A stretch of DNA of 64,000 bases from Sedimentitalea arenosa. Its GTDB lineage: Bacteria > Pseudomonadota > Alphaproteobacteria > Rhodobacterales > Rhodobacteraceae. The position numbers and the translations under genes are program-made. Positions within the stretch are counted from its first letter, which is position 1; the number at the start of each line of letters is the position of its first letter. Location: contig NZ_JAELVR010000001.1 of NCBI RefSeq assembly GCF_016428585.1, positions 1 to 64,000 on the forward strand, written 5' to 3'. The notes below the pieces were generated by a model that searched no databases, was not told the origin of the DNA, and saw only the letters and a program-made list of their open reading frames with translations. Below, piece after piece: positions 25,502-33,574 of the stretch.

Positions 25502-26044
25502 ATGCTCAACTCACTGCGCAACTTCTTTGAGGTCGTTCTCGAATACTTCGTGATCTTCCTCATGGTGATCCTGACAACCATCGTTGTGGTTGCAGTGATC
25601 TACCGACTGCTCGGATCGAGCCTCGCCTGGTACGATGAGGTCGCCGCCATCCTTCTTGCATGGATCACCTACTACGGATCGGCACTGGCCGTCCTGCGGC
25701 GTCGGCACATCGGATTTGACTCCGTACTCCTGTCGATCCCGATGCCCGCACGGATGTGGGGTGTGATGCTGGCCGAAGCGATCACGGCCGGGTTCTTTGT
25801 CTTGCTCGCTTGGGCTGGCTACACGGTGATGACCATTCTCGGTGGCATGTCGTTGACGTCACTCACATGGGTGCCGATCAGCTTCACGCAATCCGTCATC
25901 CCGATCGGCGCTGTGCTGTTCCTGATCTGCCAGGCGCTGAGCCTGCCGGAATACTGGCGCATGACCGCAAACGGCGTATCCCTCGAACACGCCGAAATCG
26001 AAGAAGAAGTTGAAACCGAGATGAAGAAAGCGGGGAATGCCTGA
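25502..26044 (+). CDS. TRAP transporter small permease (DctQ), second system
   Basis: A 180-residue protein with four hydrophobic segments (YFVIFLMVILTTIVVVAVIY first) and the DctQ pattern SLAWYDEVAAILLAWITYYG and RRRHIGFDSVLL. The ATG at 25502 is taken because the sequence before it encodes no hydrophobic extension; a GTG at 25481 is possible. The stop overlaps the ATG of the large permease by one base. Confidence 0.88.
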   Translation: MLNSLRNFFEVVLEYFVIFLMVILTTIVVVAVIYRLLGSSLAWYDEVAAILLAWITYYGSALAVLRRRHIGFDSVLLSIPMPARMWGVMLAEAITAGFFVLLAWAGYTVMTILGGMSLTSLTWVPISFTQSVIPIGAVLFLICQALSLPEYWRMTANGVSLEHAEIEEEVETEMKKAGNA

Positions 26045-27324
26045 TGCTTATGCTGGGTATCTTCATCGCGATGGTTGCGATGATCTGTCTGAACGTGCCG
26101 ATCGGCGTGTCCCTGGCCGTTTCGGCCATCATCGGGCTTCTGGTTCTCGAAGGTCCCGGATCTTTGGTGAATGTCGCACTGGACATGTACAGCGGTGCAA
26201 CGAAGTTTTCTCTGATTGCGATCCCGATGTTCGTTCTGGCCGGCGCCATCATGAATGCTGGCGGCATCACGGACAGGCTGATCAACTTCGTCGCGGCCCT
26301 TATCGGGTTTGTCCGGGGCGGTTTGGCGCACGTGAATATCGGCGTTTCGCTCTTCTTTGCCGAGATCTCCGGCTCGGCCGTCGCGGATGTGGCCGCCATG
26401 GGATCCGTCATGATCCCGCAGATGAAGAAGCGCGGCTACTCCGCGGCATTCTCTGCGGCGGTAACGTCATCCTCCGCATCCCTTGCGATCATCATTCCGC
26501 CGTCGATCCCGATGATCCTCTACGCCACCTCGGCCAACGTCTCGGTCGAGCAACTTTTCGTCGCCGGTCTGATCCCTGGGTTCATGGGCGCGGCCGGTCT
26601 GATGGGCGTGGCCTACTATTTCGCCCGCCGCTACGATCTCCCATGCGAAGAGGCCTTCTCCGGTCGTCGTCTGTGGGTCGCTTTCGTCGACGCGCTACCC
26701 ACCTTCGCGCTTCCGGTCATCATCCTCGGCGGCATCTTCGGTGGCTACGTCACCGCGACAGAAGCCGCGGGTCTCGCCGTTCTCGCCGCCATCGTCATCA
26801 GCTTCTACTACCGACAGGTCGATCTGAAGCACCTGCAACGCTCGATGCTGGACGGCGGAATGCAGACCGCCGTGGTCATGCTTCTGGTTGCCGCGTCCGT
26901 CGTCATGGGAGGTTTCCTGACACGCGCGCAATACCCCCAAGAGCTTGCGCAAGGCATTCTCGCGATCACCGACAACAAGTGGCTGGTCCTGCTGATCCTG
27001 AACTTCTTTTTCTTGGTGATCGGGTTTTTCCTGCACTCCGCAGCCGCGATCATCCTTGTGGTTCCGATCGTGATCCCTCTGATCGAAGCGGTCGGGATCA
27101 ACCCGATCCATTTCGGTCTTGTGGTGACGCTGAACCTCGCGATCGGCCAGCAAACCCCACCGGTCGCGAGCGTGCTCATTACCGCCTGCGCCGTGGCGCG
27201 CGCGAATATCTGGGACGTGACCAAGGTCAACGTGTACTTCATTGCCGTCCTTCTGACTGTTCTGCTGATGTGCACATACATCCCGTCGATTCCGCTCTTC
27301 CTGGTGGATTACTTCTACAACTAG
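26044..27324 (+). CDS. TRAP transporter large permease (DctM), second system
   Basis: A 426-residue membrane protein with DctM motifs FSLIAIPMFVLAGAIMNAGG, then EISGSAVADVAAMGSVMIPQ, SSASLAIIIPPSIPMILYAT and IGQQTPPVASVLIT. It works with the DctQ protein to import the ligand caught by the second DctP, driven by a sodium or proton gradient. The neighbouring hydroxyacid oxidase and GlcG suggest a 2-hydroxyacid or 2-oxoacid substrate. Confidence 0.92.
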   Translation: MLMLGIFIAMVAMICLNVPIGVSLAVSAIIGLLVLEGPGSLVNVALDMYSGATKFSLIAIPMFVLAGAIMNAGGITDRLINFVAALIGFVRGGLAHVNIGVSLFFAEISGSAVADVAAMGSVMIPQMKKRGYSAAFSAAVTSSSASLAIIIPPSIPMILYATSANVSVEQLFVAGLIPGFMGAAGLMGVAYYFARRYDLPCEEAFSGRRLWVAFVDALPTFALPVIILGGIFGGYVTATEAAGLAVLAAIVISFYYRQVDLKHLQRSMLDGGMQTAVVMLLVAASVVMGGFLTRAQYPQELAQGILAITDNKWLVLLILNFFFLVIGFFLHSAAAIILVVPIVIPLIEAVGINPIHFGLVVTLNLAIGQQTPPVASVLITACAVARANIWDVTKVNVYFIAVLLTVLLMCTYIPSIPLFLVDYFYN

Positions 27325-27334
27325 AGACCTTCTG

Positions 27335-27361
27335 CCTGCCCGCGGTCCTCCGAAGGGCAGG
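27335..27361 (+). terminator. Hairpin between TRAP permease and GlcG genes
   Basis: CCTGCCC (27335-27341) pairs perfectly with GGGCAGG (27355-27361) across a 13-nt loop. No T-run follows, so read-through into the GlcG gene is likely. Confidence 0.45.
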
Positions 27362-27388
27362 TCACTTGACACGTCGGAGAAGCCCGTC

Positions 27389-27808
27389 ATGAACCTTGAA
27401 CTGGCAAACACGCTCATCAATGCCGCGCTGGAGTATCGCCGCAGAACGCAAATGAAACCATTGACTGTTGCAGTGATCGACGCGGGCGGCCATCTGGTGG
27501 CACTGAACCGCGAAGACGGCACGAGCAACCTTCGGGCCGAGATCGCACAGGGTAAAGCCAAGGGGGCCGTGGCGATGGGGCTCGGCTCGCGCGCCCTGTT
27601 TAACCGCGCGCAGGAGCAACCCTACTTTATCACCGCCATGAACGCGCTCAATGGCGGTGACCTTGTCCCTGTGCCCGGCGGGGTCTTGATCCGACAGAAC
27701 GGTACGCTTCTAGGCGCAATCGGTATCACCGGAGACAGCTCCGACAACGACGAAGCCTGCGCGATAGCAGCCATTGAAGCACAAGGATTGACCGCTGAAC
27801 CTGGGTGA
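27389..27808 (+). CDS. GlcG/HbpS-family protein
   Basis: A 139-residue protein of the GlcG/HbpS family: LTVAVIDAGGHLVALNREDG, then LRAEIAQGKAKGAVAMGLGS and VPVPGGVLIRQNGTLLGAIG, with the acidic turn SGDSSDNDE-like GDSSDNDEACA. The family is linked to glycolate operons (GlcG) and to heme or corrinoid binding (HbpS), but the catalytic role is unsettled. It closes the aminotransferase/TRAP operon and strengthens the glycolate-type assignment. Confidence 0.88.
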   Translation: MNLELANTLINAALEYRRRTQMKPLTVAVIDAGGHLVALNREDGTSNLRAEIAQGKAKGAVAMGLGSRALFNRAQEQPYFITAMNALNGGDLVPVPGGVLIRQNGTLLGAIGITGDSSDNDEACAIAAIEAQGLTAEPG

Positions 27809-28219
27809 CGCGCAAAAACGATGGATGAGACGTCGAGGCAACGCTTATGGCAGATGGACCAACCGACCGGGTCAGGGACTGATCTGCTGGAGCGCCCCGC
27901 CGAGTGACGTGGTCTGGCAACCGGGATAGTTTTGTCCCGTGTTCAGGAGGACGATGAGATAGCGAAACCGGCACCGCCCGACGGAGATAGTTCGAGTAGG
28001 GAATGTCATCTTTTCGGTAGAGGATAACTCAAGCTGAATTTTTGCACCGCTCATGCAGACTGACGGCAGCTTGATCCTTGTTGAGCTATGGGGCTCTCGG
28101 AAAACCGAGACCAGTTTGCATCCAGAATTGGCCCGACAGCACCGCTTTGCGCAGTTTTCAGCGCGGAATGCCCGAAACCGGACCGAGCCACTCGCCGCCG
28201 AAGATGGCGAATGAGATGC
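27809..28219. other. Spacer between glycolate-type operon and injection cluster
   Basis: About 410 bp between two converging transcripts. I see no gene here, and in particular no small protein that could serve as an immunity factor for the Rhs protein ending at 28220. A weak hairpin (CGGGA 27922-27926 with TCCCG 27935-27939) has no T-run. Confidence 0.5.
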
Positions 28220-31200
28220 TCAGGTCGGCGTCACCTGCACTTGCAGCGCCATGGTTTTGCGTGCCGCCGCCGGGAACCCGGCGGGGTCGAGCCCGAAGCG
28301 AAGTTCCACATCCACTGGCCCGGCTGCCGTCACCGCATCGGGCGCAAAGAAAGTCAGCCGCGCGGGGCGCCCCGCCGCGATGGTCACCCGTGCATCGGTG
28401 CTCGCGCCTGCTGGCCGTGCCGAAGTCACCACCGCCTCGCGCGGTGCGATGGGCAGTTCGAATTCCACGCTCGCCCCCGCTGCCACCGGTCCGACCGCGG
28501 GCAGCGTGATCTCGCGGATGGTCAGTGTGAAGGCCCGCACGAGGTTGGTGCGCTGCGCCTCCGTCAGCCGGGCGTCGCCCTCCTGGCCCGGGCCGGTGAA
28601 CACCGGATGGGTCGCGGGATAGCTTGCCGTCATTTCGAGCGCCTGGCTCGTCGCGGCGGAATGCAGCGGCGCGGTGTAGCTCAGCCCGTCCACCTGGCCC
28701 TGGCCGGCCGCCCCTCCGGGAAAGCGCAGGGCATAGCTGGCAGACGTATCGCGCGCCTGCATCGCATAGGTCACGCGTTCTGTCTCGAAGATGTCGCGCG
28801 TGGTGGCGGGCTCGGTGACCACATCGCGCACGATGACCCGGTCGCGCTCGGTGAAGGCGGTGGGCATCGCTCCGGCCAGCACCACGTCGTCGGGCAGCGC
28901 GCCGCTATCATCGCGCAACTGTCCTGGCATCTCGAGCAGGTAGGTCCCCGGTGACGAGGCCGCGAAAAGCCCGCCCACCACGTTTTCGACCCGCGGATTG
29001 AACGAGAGCAGCCAGTTCTGCCTGAGCCGCACAAGCTGCGTCGTGCCGTCCGTGCCGTTGTCGGCACCGCCGATCACATCCGCCACATTGCCACCCGCGG
29101 GCAGACGGATGCTCAGCAGCGTCGCGGGATCGCCGCGTTGCGCCACGCCGCCGAACCGCGCCTGCACGAAACCAACGAGGCGCGAGAACTGCCCGACGAA
29201 GACTTCGCGCGGCTCCGACAGCGGGATCGAGGTATAAAGGTCGCCCGAGTGGAAAGCCGCGTCCTGCTCGAAGGGCGAGCGGCTGTCGTCGGTGTTTTGC
29301 GCCGAGGTGATGTAGAACCCCAGCAGGTAGAGCCCCAACCCCGGAAACCAGCTGTCCCGGTTCAGAAGGCTCGACAGCGCGCGACCCCAGGCCACTGGAA
29401 TGTGGTCCGCCCAGAGCTGTTCGAGGTTGAAGCTGAACCAGGTCTGGATCGTCTTGCGCACCTGTTCGAATTCGCTCTTGACCAGCGAGACCTCGGATCC
29501 TGCCGGGAAGCGGGTCTCGTTGGGCGCAAAGCGCAATGTCACCGTGCGATTTTCGGTCGACAGGGTCTCGACCGCGTTCAAATCCTCGAAATCGTCGCGG
29601 GTGATGTCGATGCGCGAGCCCGCGTCGAACTTGGCCAGCCGCCCGGCATCGACATCGGGCGGCATCTGCACGATCCGGCGGTCCGCCTGAAGGTGGCCGG
29701 TGATCGTGGTGGGCGATTTCGCCCCGCCGATCCCCCAGGCGATCAGCGCGATCACCGAGTCCAACCCGCCGAGCGAGATGTGACGCATGATCTTGGAATT
29801 GCGGTCGGCACTGTCGTCGCCGAATGCCGCGAAGCCCAGGTGGAACAGCCATGGGATCGGCATCGAGATGAAGAACGGCCCCCAGAGCGCCTCCTGGAAG
29901 ACGTGGCGCATTTCGTGGTTCTGCAGCGCCTCCTGCCGGGTGAGCGGGTCTTCGTCCATCGCGGCTGGGATCATCACCATGCCTTCGTCGAGTCCGGCAT
30001 TGGCAGCGGTCTGTCCGGTCGCTGCAACGCGGAAGGCCAGCACGGTGTTGGTGGCGGGAAAGACCTGCGGCTCGTCCAGCACGGCGAGGTTGCCATTGAT
30101 CGAGGCGATGCGTGCGATCATGTCCTCGTCGCCGCCGGGCACTGTGTCCTCGCCGTGGATCAGCACGTCGTCGCCCACGGCGACCGGCGGCGGCCCGCCG
30201 TAGTCAAGATGCGGGCGCACCGCGACCACCGCCGCATTGGTCAGGCTGGCGGCGGTGTCGGGCACCATACGGGTGACGGAAAGCGCGCTCGTCGTGGCGC
30301 CGGCGAGCGTCTCGGTCAACTCGGCCACCACGACCGGGTCGGCAGAGAGACGGCGCACCGCGCCACCATCGGCGCTGCCGGCGGGACGGATGCGCAGAAG
30401 GTTGCCATTGGCGGGCGAAGCGGGGTTGGCCGGGATCAGCAGCACTTCGGCGCCCGCCGCATGGACCTGGTCAACGGGGACCTGGCGCTGCACGGTCAGG
30501 CGGCGCAGGGTGACGGCGGTGGTGTCGGGAATGGCCGTGGCCTCGGTCAGGGTGATGGTGTGGGCGGCTGCATCGACGCTGTCGATGACGCCGGTGCCGC
30601 CGCCGCCGCCGGTCAGCGACACGGCCTGACCGGCGGCGAAGCCCTCGGTGTCGCCCTCGGCCGTGGTAAAGACGCGCCCGCCACCGCTTGCCGTCGCCGC
30701 GGTGGAAGACGCCGGGTCGGGGACCATCAGGTCGGCCTCCACCGTGCCGCTCTGCAGAGCGGCCGGCAGGGCGGAGACGGTGACGTTCAGCAAGACCCGC
30801 TGGACGATGCGGATCTCGGGCTGCGCTGTTCCGGTCCCGCCGATCTCGACCCCGTCATCGGCGCGCAAAGCGGTCAACCGCCCGGCGGTCAGCCGTCGGT
30901 TCGCGGCGCCGGGCAAGGTACCGATGCTCTGCCCGGCCGCCGCCGAACCGTTCGTCTGCAGCCGCACCACGTCGACTGGCCCGGGAAAACCACCCAGTTC
31001 GGCGTCAAGCAGGATCTCGCGCGTGCCACGTGTCCGATCCACCCGCCGCCCGCGCGCGCTGGTGCCGTTGCGGATGCGCAAGGGGTTGCCGACGGCAAAG
31101 GTTGCGACACTGGCGCCGGTCCCCGCACGCAGCATGAGCGTCAAGGACGGAAAGGAGACCGGCGGAGTGCTGGTGGCGTTGCGCTGCTGGCGATCGGCGG

Positions 31201-33574
31201 CGGGCAGAAACTCGGTGATCGTCAGCCCGCTCGTGGGGATCTCCTCGGGGATCTGCGCGCCGACATGCAGCACGTTGCCGGACAGGAACTGGATCGGCCG
31301 GGCGATCCGGTCGGTGCCGCTTTCGATGCGGATCCAGGGGCGATCGAGCCGCCGTACCTCGACCACCTGTCCGTTGAACGCGGCGGGCAGCGGCGGGTCG
31401 ACATCCACGGCGCCCGCCGCAGTCGGCCAGGAGGTTAGGCGGGTAAAGTGATCCTCGTTGCCGCCGCCGGGCAGTCGGACCGCCACCGCGTCGCCGTTCC
31501 AGAATACGTCCGTCAACGGCGCCGTGGTTCCGGTCAGCCCGGTCAGCGTGGCCGGGCTGCCGGCCGTGTAGGTGCCGCTCACCTGCGTCGCGGTGTTGGC
31601 CACCAGCAGCGCGTTGCGCGTCGTCGTGCCGGTCCCGAAAGGGTTCGTCCCGCCGCCGGTCGCCACCGGGTTTGCGCTGACGAAGCTGGTTCCCGAGGGC
31701 AGGGTGACGAGGTCGCGCTTGGCTCGCTCGCCAATCTCGCGGAAGTCCGAGCCGCGCTCCCACACGACACTTCCCAGCGTCCAGGCGCGGTCGGGCTGGA
31801 TCTTCATCACCCCGTTCAGCCACAGCGAGAACGGCACCATCAGCCGATAGGAAGCGGCGGGCGGCGCGAGGTTGAAGATCGACCAGCGCCAGTACCAGTC
31901 ACGGAACCCTTCGTCGAGCCAGCCTGACACGCCGATCATCCCGAACACGCCGGCCAGCGCGAAGATCACCTCCATGATGATATTGATCACCTCCATCTGC
32001 AGCGCCACGGAGGTCAGCTGCATCTGCCACAGGAAGGCGGAGATGGTGGTGAAGATCAGTCCGACCCAGTTGTGGCCGTTGAGGTCGAGCGCGTTCACCG
32101 GGTCGAGCGCGCACCATTGATAGGCCGTGGCGGGAGACAGGAAGCGGTCGGTGCCGCCGGGCATGGTGCGCAGGATACGTTTCAACCGCCCCGCGGCGGC
32201 GGCATCGGGGATCTCGCCGAACCAGCTGTCCGGGGTCAGGAACTCAGCGAGAACCGGGTCGAGCCAACGCGCACCGGACAGCAGCAGCCCGGTTTCCGGA
32301 TCGCCGAAGAGCCCGGCGTGACCCGGCCCCTCCGCCGGGATGGGCGTATCGGCGCCGAACGGATCGCCGGCCAGCAGAGTGAGCCGCCCCTTCGCATCGC
32401 CCGTCACCAGCCGCCCGGCATGGGCGCGGTGATAGCTCGCCTTGAGCCGCCGCCCGGGCGCGCCGTCGATGCAGGCAACCGGCATCTGCCCCAGCCAGAG
32501 ATAGCTGCACGCGACGCGGCCCGCGCCATCGATCTCGGCGACGCGGCGGTTTTCGGCGTCGACCATGTAGTAAACCGCGCCTTCCGGCGTGACGCGTCCC
32601 ACCAGCCGGCCGAACCCGTCGTGGATGTAGCGGATGCGCCGTCCGTCGGGCAGCGTGACGGCACAGAGCTGGCCAAGCAGGTCGTAGGCGTAGCGCGTCT
32701 CGCCCTCGGGTCCGGACTTGGCGATGCGCCGCCCTTGCGCGTCATAGCGATAGGTCGTCCTTTCGCCGTCCGCCTCGTGCCAGAGCGCCATCGGTGCTGC
32801 GCCCCGGCCGATCGTGCGGGGGCAGGGGCCGTCCGCCCTGGTGAGAAGCCCGTCACCATGCGAATACATCGTCCGGCCCGCCGCGGTCTCGGCCTCGGTG
32901 AGCCGACCCTCTTCGTCATAAGCAAAGCGTTCCCGCCCGGCGGCGGTGATCCGTCCGGCTTCGTCGTGGTCATAGTCCCAGCCGATGGTGTGATCCCCGC
33001 TCACCGAGAGCGACAGCAGCCGCGGCTGCGCGTCGTGCCGGATCGTCTCTTCCGCCGTGACTCCATTTGCAAAGGCGATGCGGCTGCGTCCGGTTTCCGG
33101 GTCATGCTCCAGCGTGTAATAGGCGCGCAACCCGCAGACCAGCCGCCGTCCGCCGCCCGGCGCATCGGTGAAGCGGAGCGGTGCCGCAGCACCGGGATAG
33201 TGCCACCCGGTCTCCGCGCCCTCTGCGTCGCGCATCACGCGCCATGTCCATGTCTGCCCGGCGACGGTCTGGGTAACCGTCTCGGGCCGGCCCTCGGCGT
33301 CGCTGTGGATCGTGGTCTCGGTCTCGGCGGTGATCGCGGTCAGGCTGCGTGGCCCGTGGCGGAACCGGATTTCTTCATCGCCGCCCGTGATGGCGGTCAG
33401 CCGGCCCTGCGCATCGTGGGTGTAGCGCCGCTCCGTTCCGTCCGGGAATTTCTGCCGCTCCAGCCGTCCGGCGGCATCGTAGCGGTCGATCCTCACGGCG
33501 CCATTCGGCAGGGGAACGCGGCGCTCCTCGCCCGCCTGCGGCACGGGTAGCGGGGCCATGTCACGCGGCGACAT
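28220..33574 (-). CDS. Giant Rhs-core protein with C-terminal HExxH metallopeptidase-like region; candidate CIS effector
   Basis: About 1784 residues. Residues 20-450 are YD/RHS repeats (RYDAAGRLERQKFPDG, YTHDAQGRLTAITG, YRYDAQGRRIAKSG, YIHDGFGRLVGRVTP). The core ends SGARWLDPVLAEFLTPDSW and YQWCALDPVNALDLNG near 500, the Rhs-associated core signature. Hydrophobic helices follow (about 503-550), then a beta-rich stretch (640-1200), then NHEMRHVFQEAL, an HExxH zinc motif at about 1220, and FEQDAAFHSGD near 1436 as a possible third ligand. More hydrophobic segments lie at about 1232-1250 and 1268-1284, and a roughly 300-residue beta-rich tail closes the protein. The ATG at 33574 has GGAGG at 5 nt and overlaps the upstream gene by 14 bp. 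It is the distal gene of the injection cluster, where effectors often lie. Rhs shells encapsulate toxins in known systems; cargo activity here is inference. Confidence 0.75.
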   Translation of the reverse strand: MSPRDMAPLPVPQAGEERRVPLPNGAVRIDRYDAAGRLERQKFPDGTERRYTHDAQGRLTAITGGDEEIRFRHGPRSLTAITAETETTIHSDAEGRPETVTQTVAGQTWTWRVMRDAEGAETGWHYPGAAAPLRFTDAPGGGRRLVCGLRAYYTLEHDPETGRSRIAFANGVTAEETIRHDAQPRLLSLSVSGDHTIGWDYDHDEAGRITAAGRERFAYDEEGRLTEAETAAGRTMYSHGDGLLTRADGPCPRTIGRGAAPMALWHEADGERTTYRYDAQGRRIAKSGPEGETRYAYDLLGQLCAVTLPDGRRIRYIHDGFGRLVGRVTPEGAVYYMVDAENRRVAEIDGAGRVACSYLWLGQMPVACIDGAPGRRLKASYHRAHAGRLVTGDAKGRLTLLAGDPFGADTPIPAEGPGHAGLFGDPETGLLLSGARWLDPVLAEFLTPDSWFGEIPDAAAAGRLKRILRTMPGGTDRFLSPATAYQWCALDPVNALDLNGHNWVGLIFTTISAFLWQMQLTSVALQMEVINIIMEVIFALAGVFGMIGVSGWLDEGFRDWYWRWSIFNLAPPAASYRLMVPFSLWLNGVMKIQPDRAWTLGSVVWERGSDFREIGERAKRDLVTLPSGTSFVSANPVATGGGTNPFGTGTTTRNALLVANTATQVSGTYTAGSPATLTGLTGTTAPLTDVFWNGDAVAVRLPGGGNEDHFTRLTSWPTAAGAVDVDPPLPAAFNGQVVEVRRLDRPWIRIESGTDRIARPIQFLSGNVLHVGAQIPEEIPTSGLTITEFLPAADRQQRNATSTPPVSFPSLTLMLRAGTGASVATFAVGNPLRIRNGTSARGRRVDRTRGTREILLDAELGGFPGPVDVVRLQTNGSAAAGQSIGTLPGAANRRLTAGRLTALRADDGVEIGGTGTAQPEIRIVQRVLLNVTVSALPAALQSGTVEADLMVPDPASSTAATASGGGRVFTTAEGDTEGFAAGQAVSLTGGGGGTGVIDSVDAAAHTITLTEATAIPDTTAVTLRRLTVQRQVPVDQVHAAGAEVLLIPANPASPANGNLLRIRPAGSADGGAVRRLSADPVVVAELTETLAGATTSALSVTRMVPDTAASLTNAAVVAVRPHLDYGGPPPVAVGDDVLIHGEDTVPGGDEDMIARIASINGNLAVLDEPQVFPATNTVLAFRVAATGQTAANAGLDEGMVMIPAAMDEDPLTRQEALQNHEMRHVFQEALWGPFFISMPIPWLFHLGFAAFGDDSADRNSKIMRHISLGGLDSVIALIAWGIGGAKSPTTITGHLQADRRIVQMPPDVDAGRLAKFDAGSRIDITRDDFEDLNAVETLSTENRTVTLRFAPNETRFPAGSEVSLVKSEFEQVRKTIQTWFSFNLEQLWADHIPVAWGRALSSLLNRDSWFPGLGLYLLGFYITSAQNTDDSRSPFEQDAAFHSGDLYTSIPLSEPREVFVGQFSRLVGFVQARFGGVAQRGDPATLLSIRLPAGGNVADVIGGADNGTDGTTQLVRLRQNWLLSFNPRVENVVGGLFAASSPGTYLLEMPGQLRDDSGALPDDVVLAGAMPTAFTERDRVIVRDVVTEPATTRDIFETERVTYAMQARDTSASYALRFPGGAAGQGQVDGLSYTAPLHSAATSQALEMTASYPATHPVFTGPGQEGDARLTEAQRTNLVRAFTLTIREITLPAVGPVAAGASVEFELPIAPREAVVTSARPAGASTDARVTIAAGRPARLTFFAPDAVTAAGPVDVELRFGLDPAGFPAAARKTMALQVQVTPT

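Noticed and set aside
29138-31438. Very long plus-strand open frames opposite the injection genes (also around 32072-33550, 34570-36411, 39496-41238, 44124-45911, 46498-48914)
   Set aside because: They are antisense to proteins with clear families or clear coding character, have arginine/glycine-rich meaningless sequence and no ribosome-binding sites; they arise from high GC at third codon positions.
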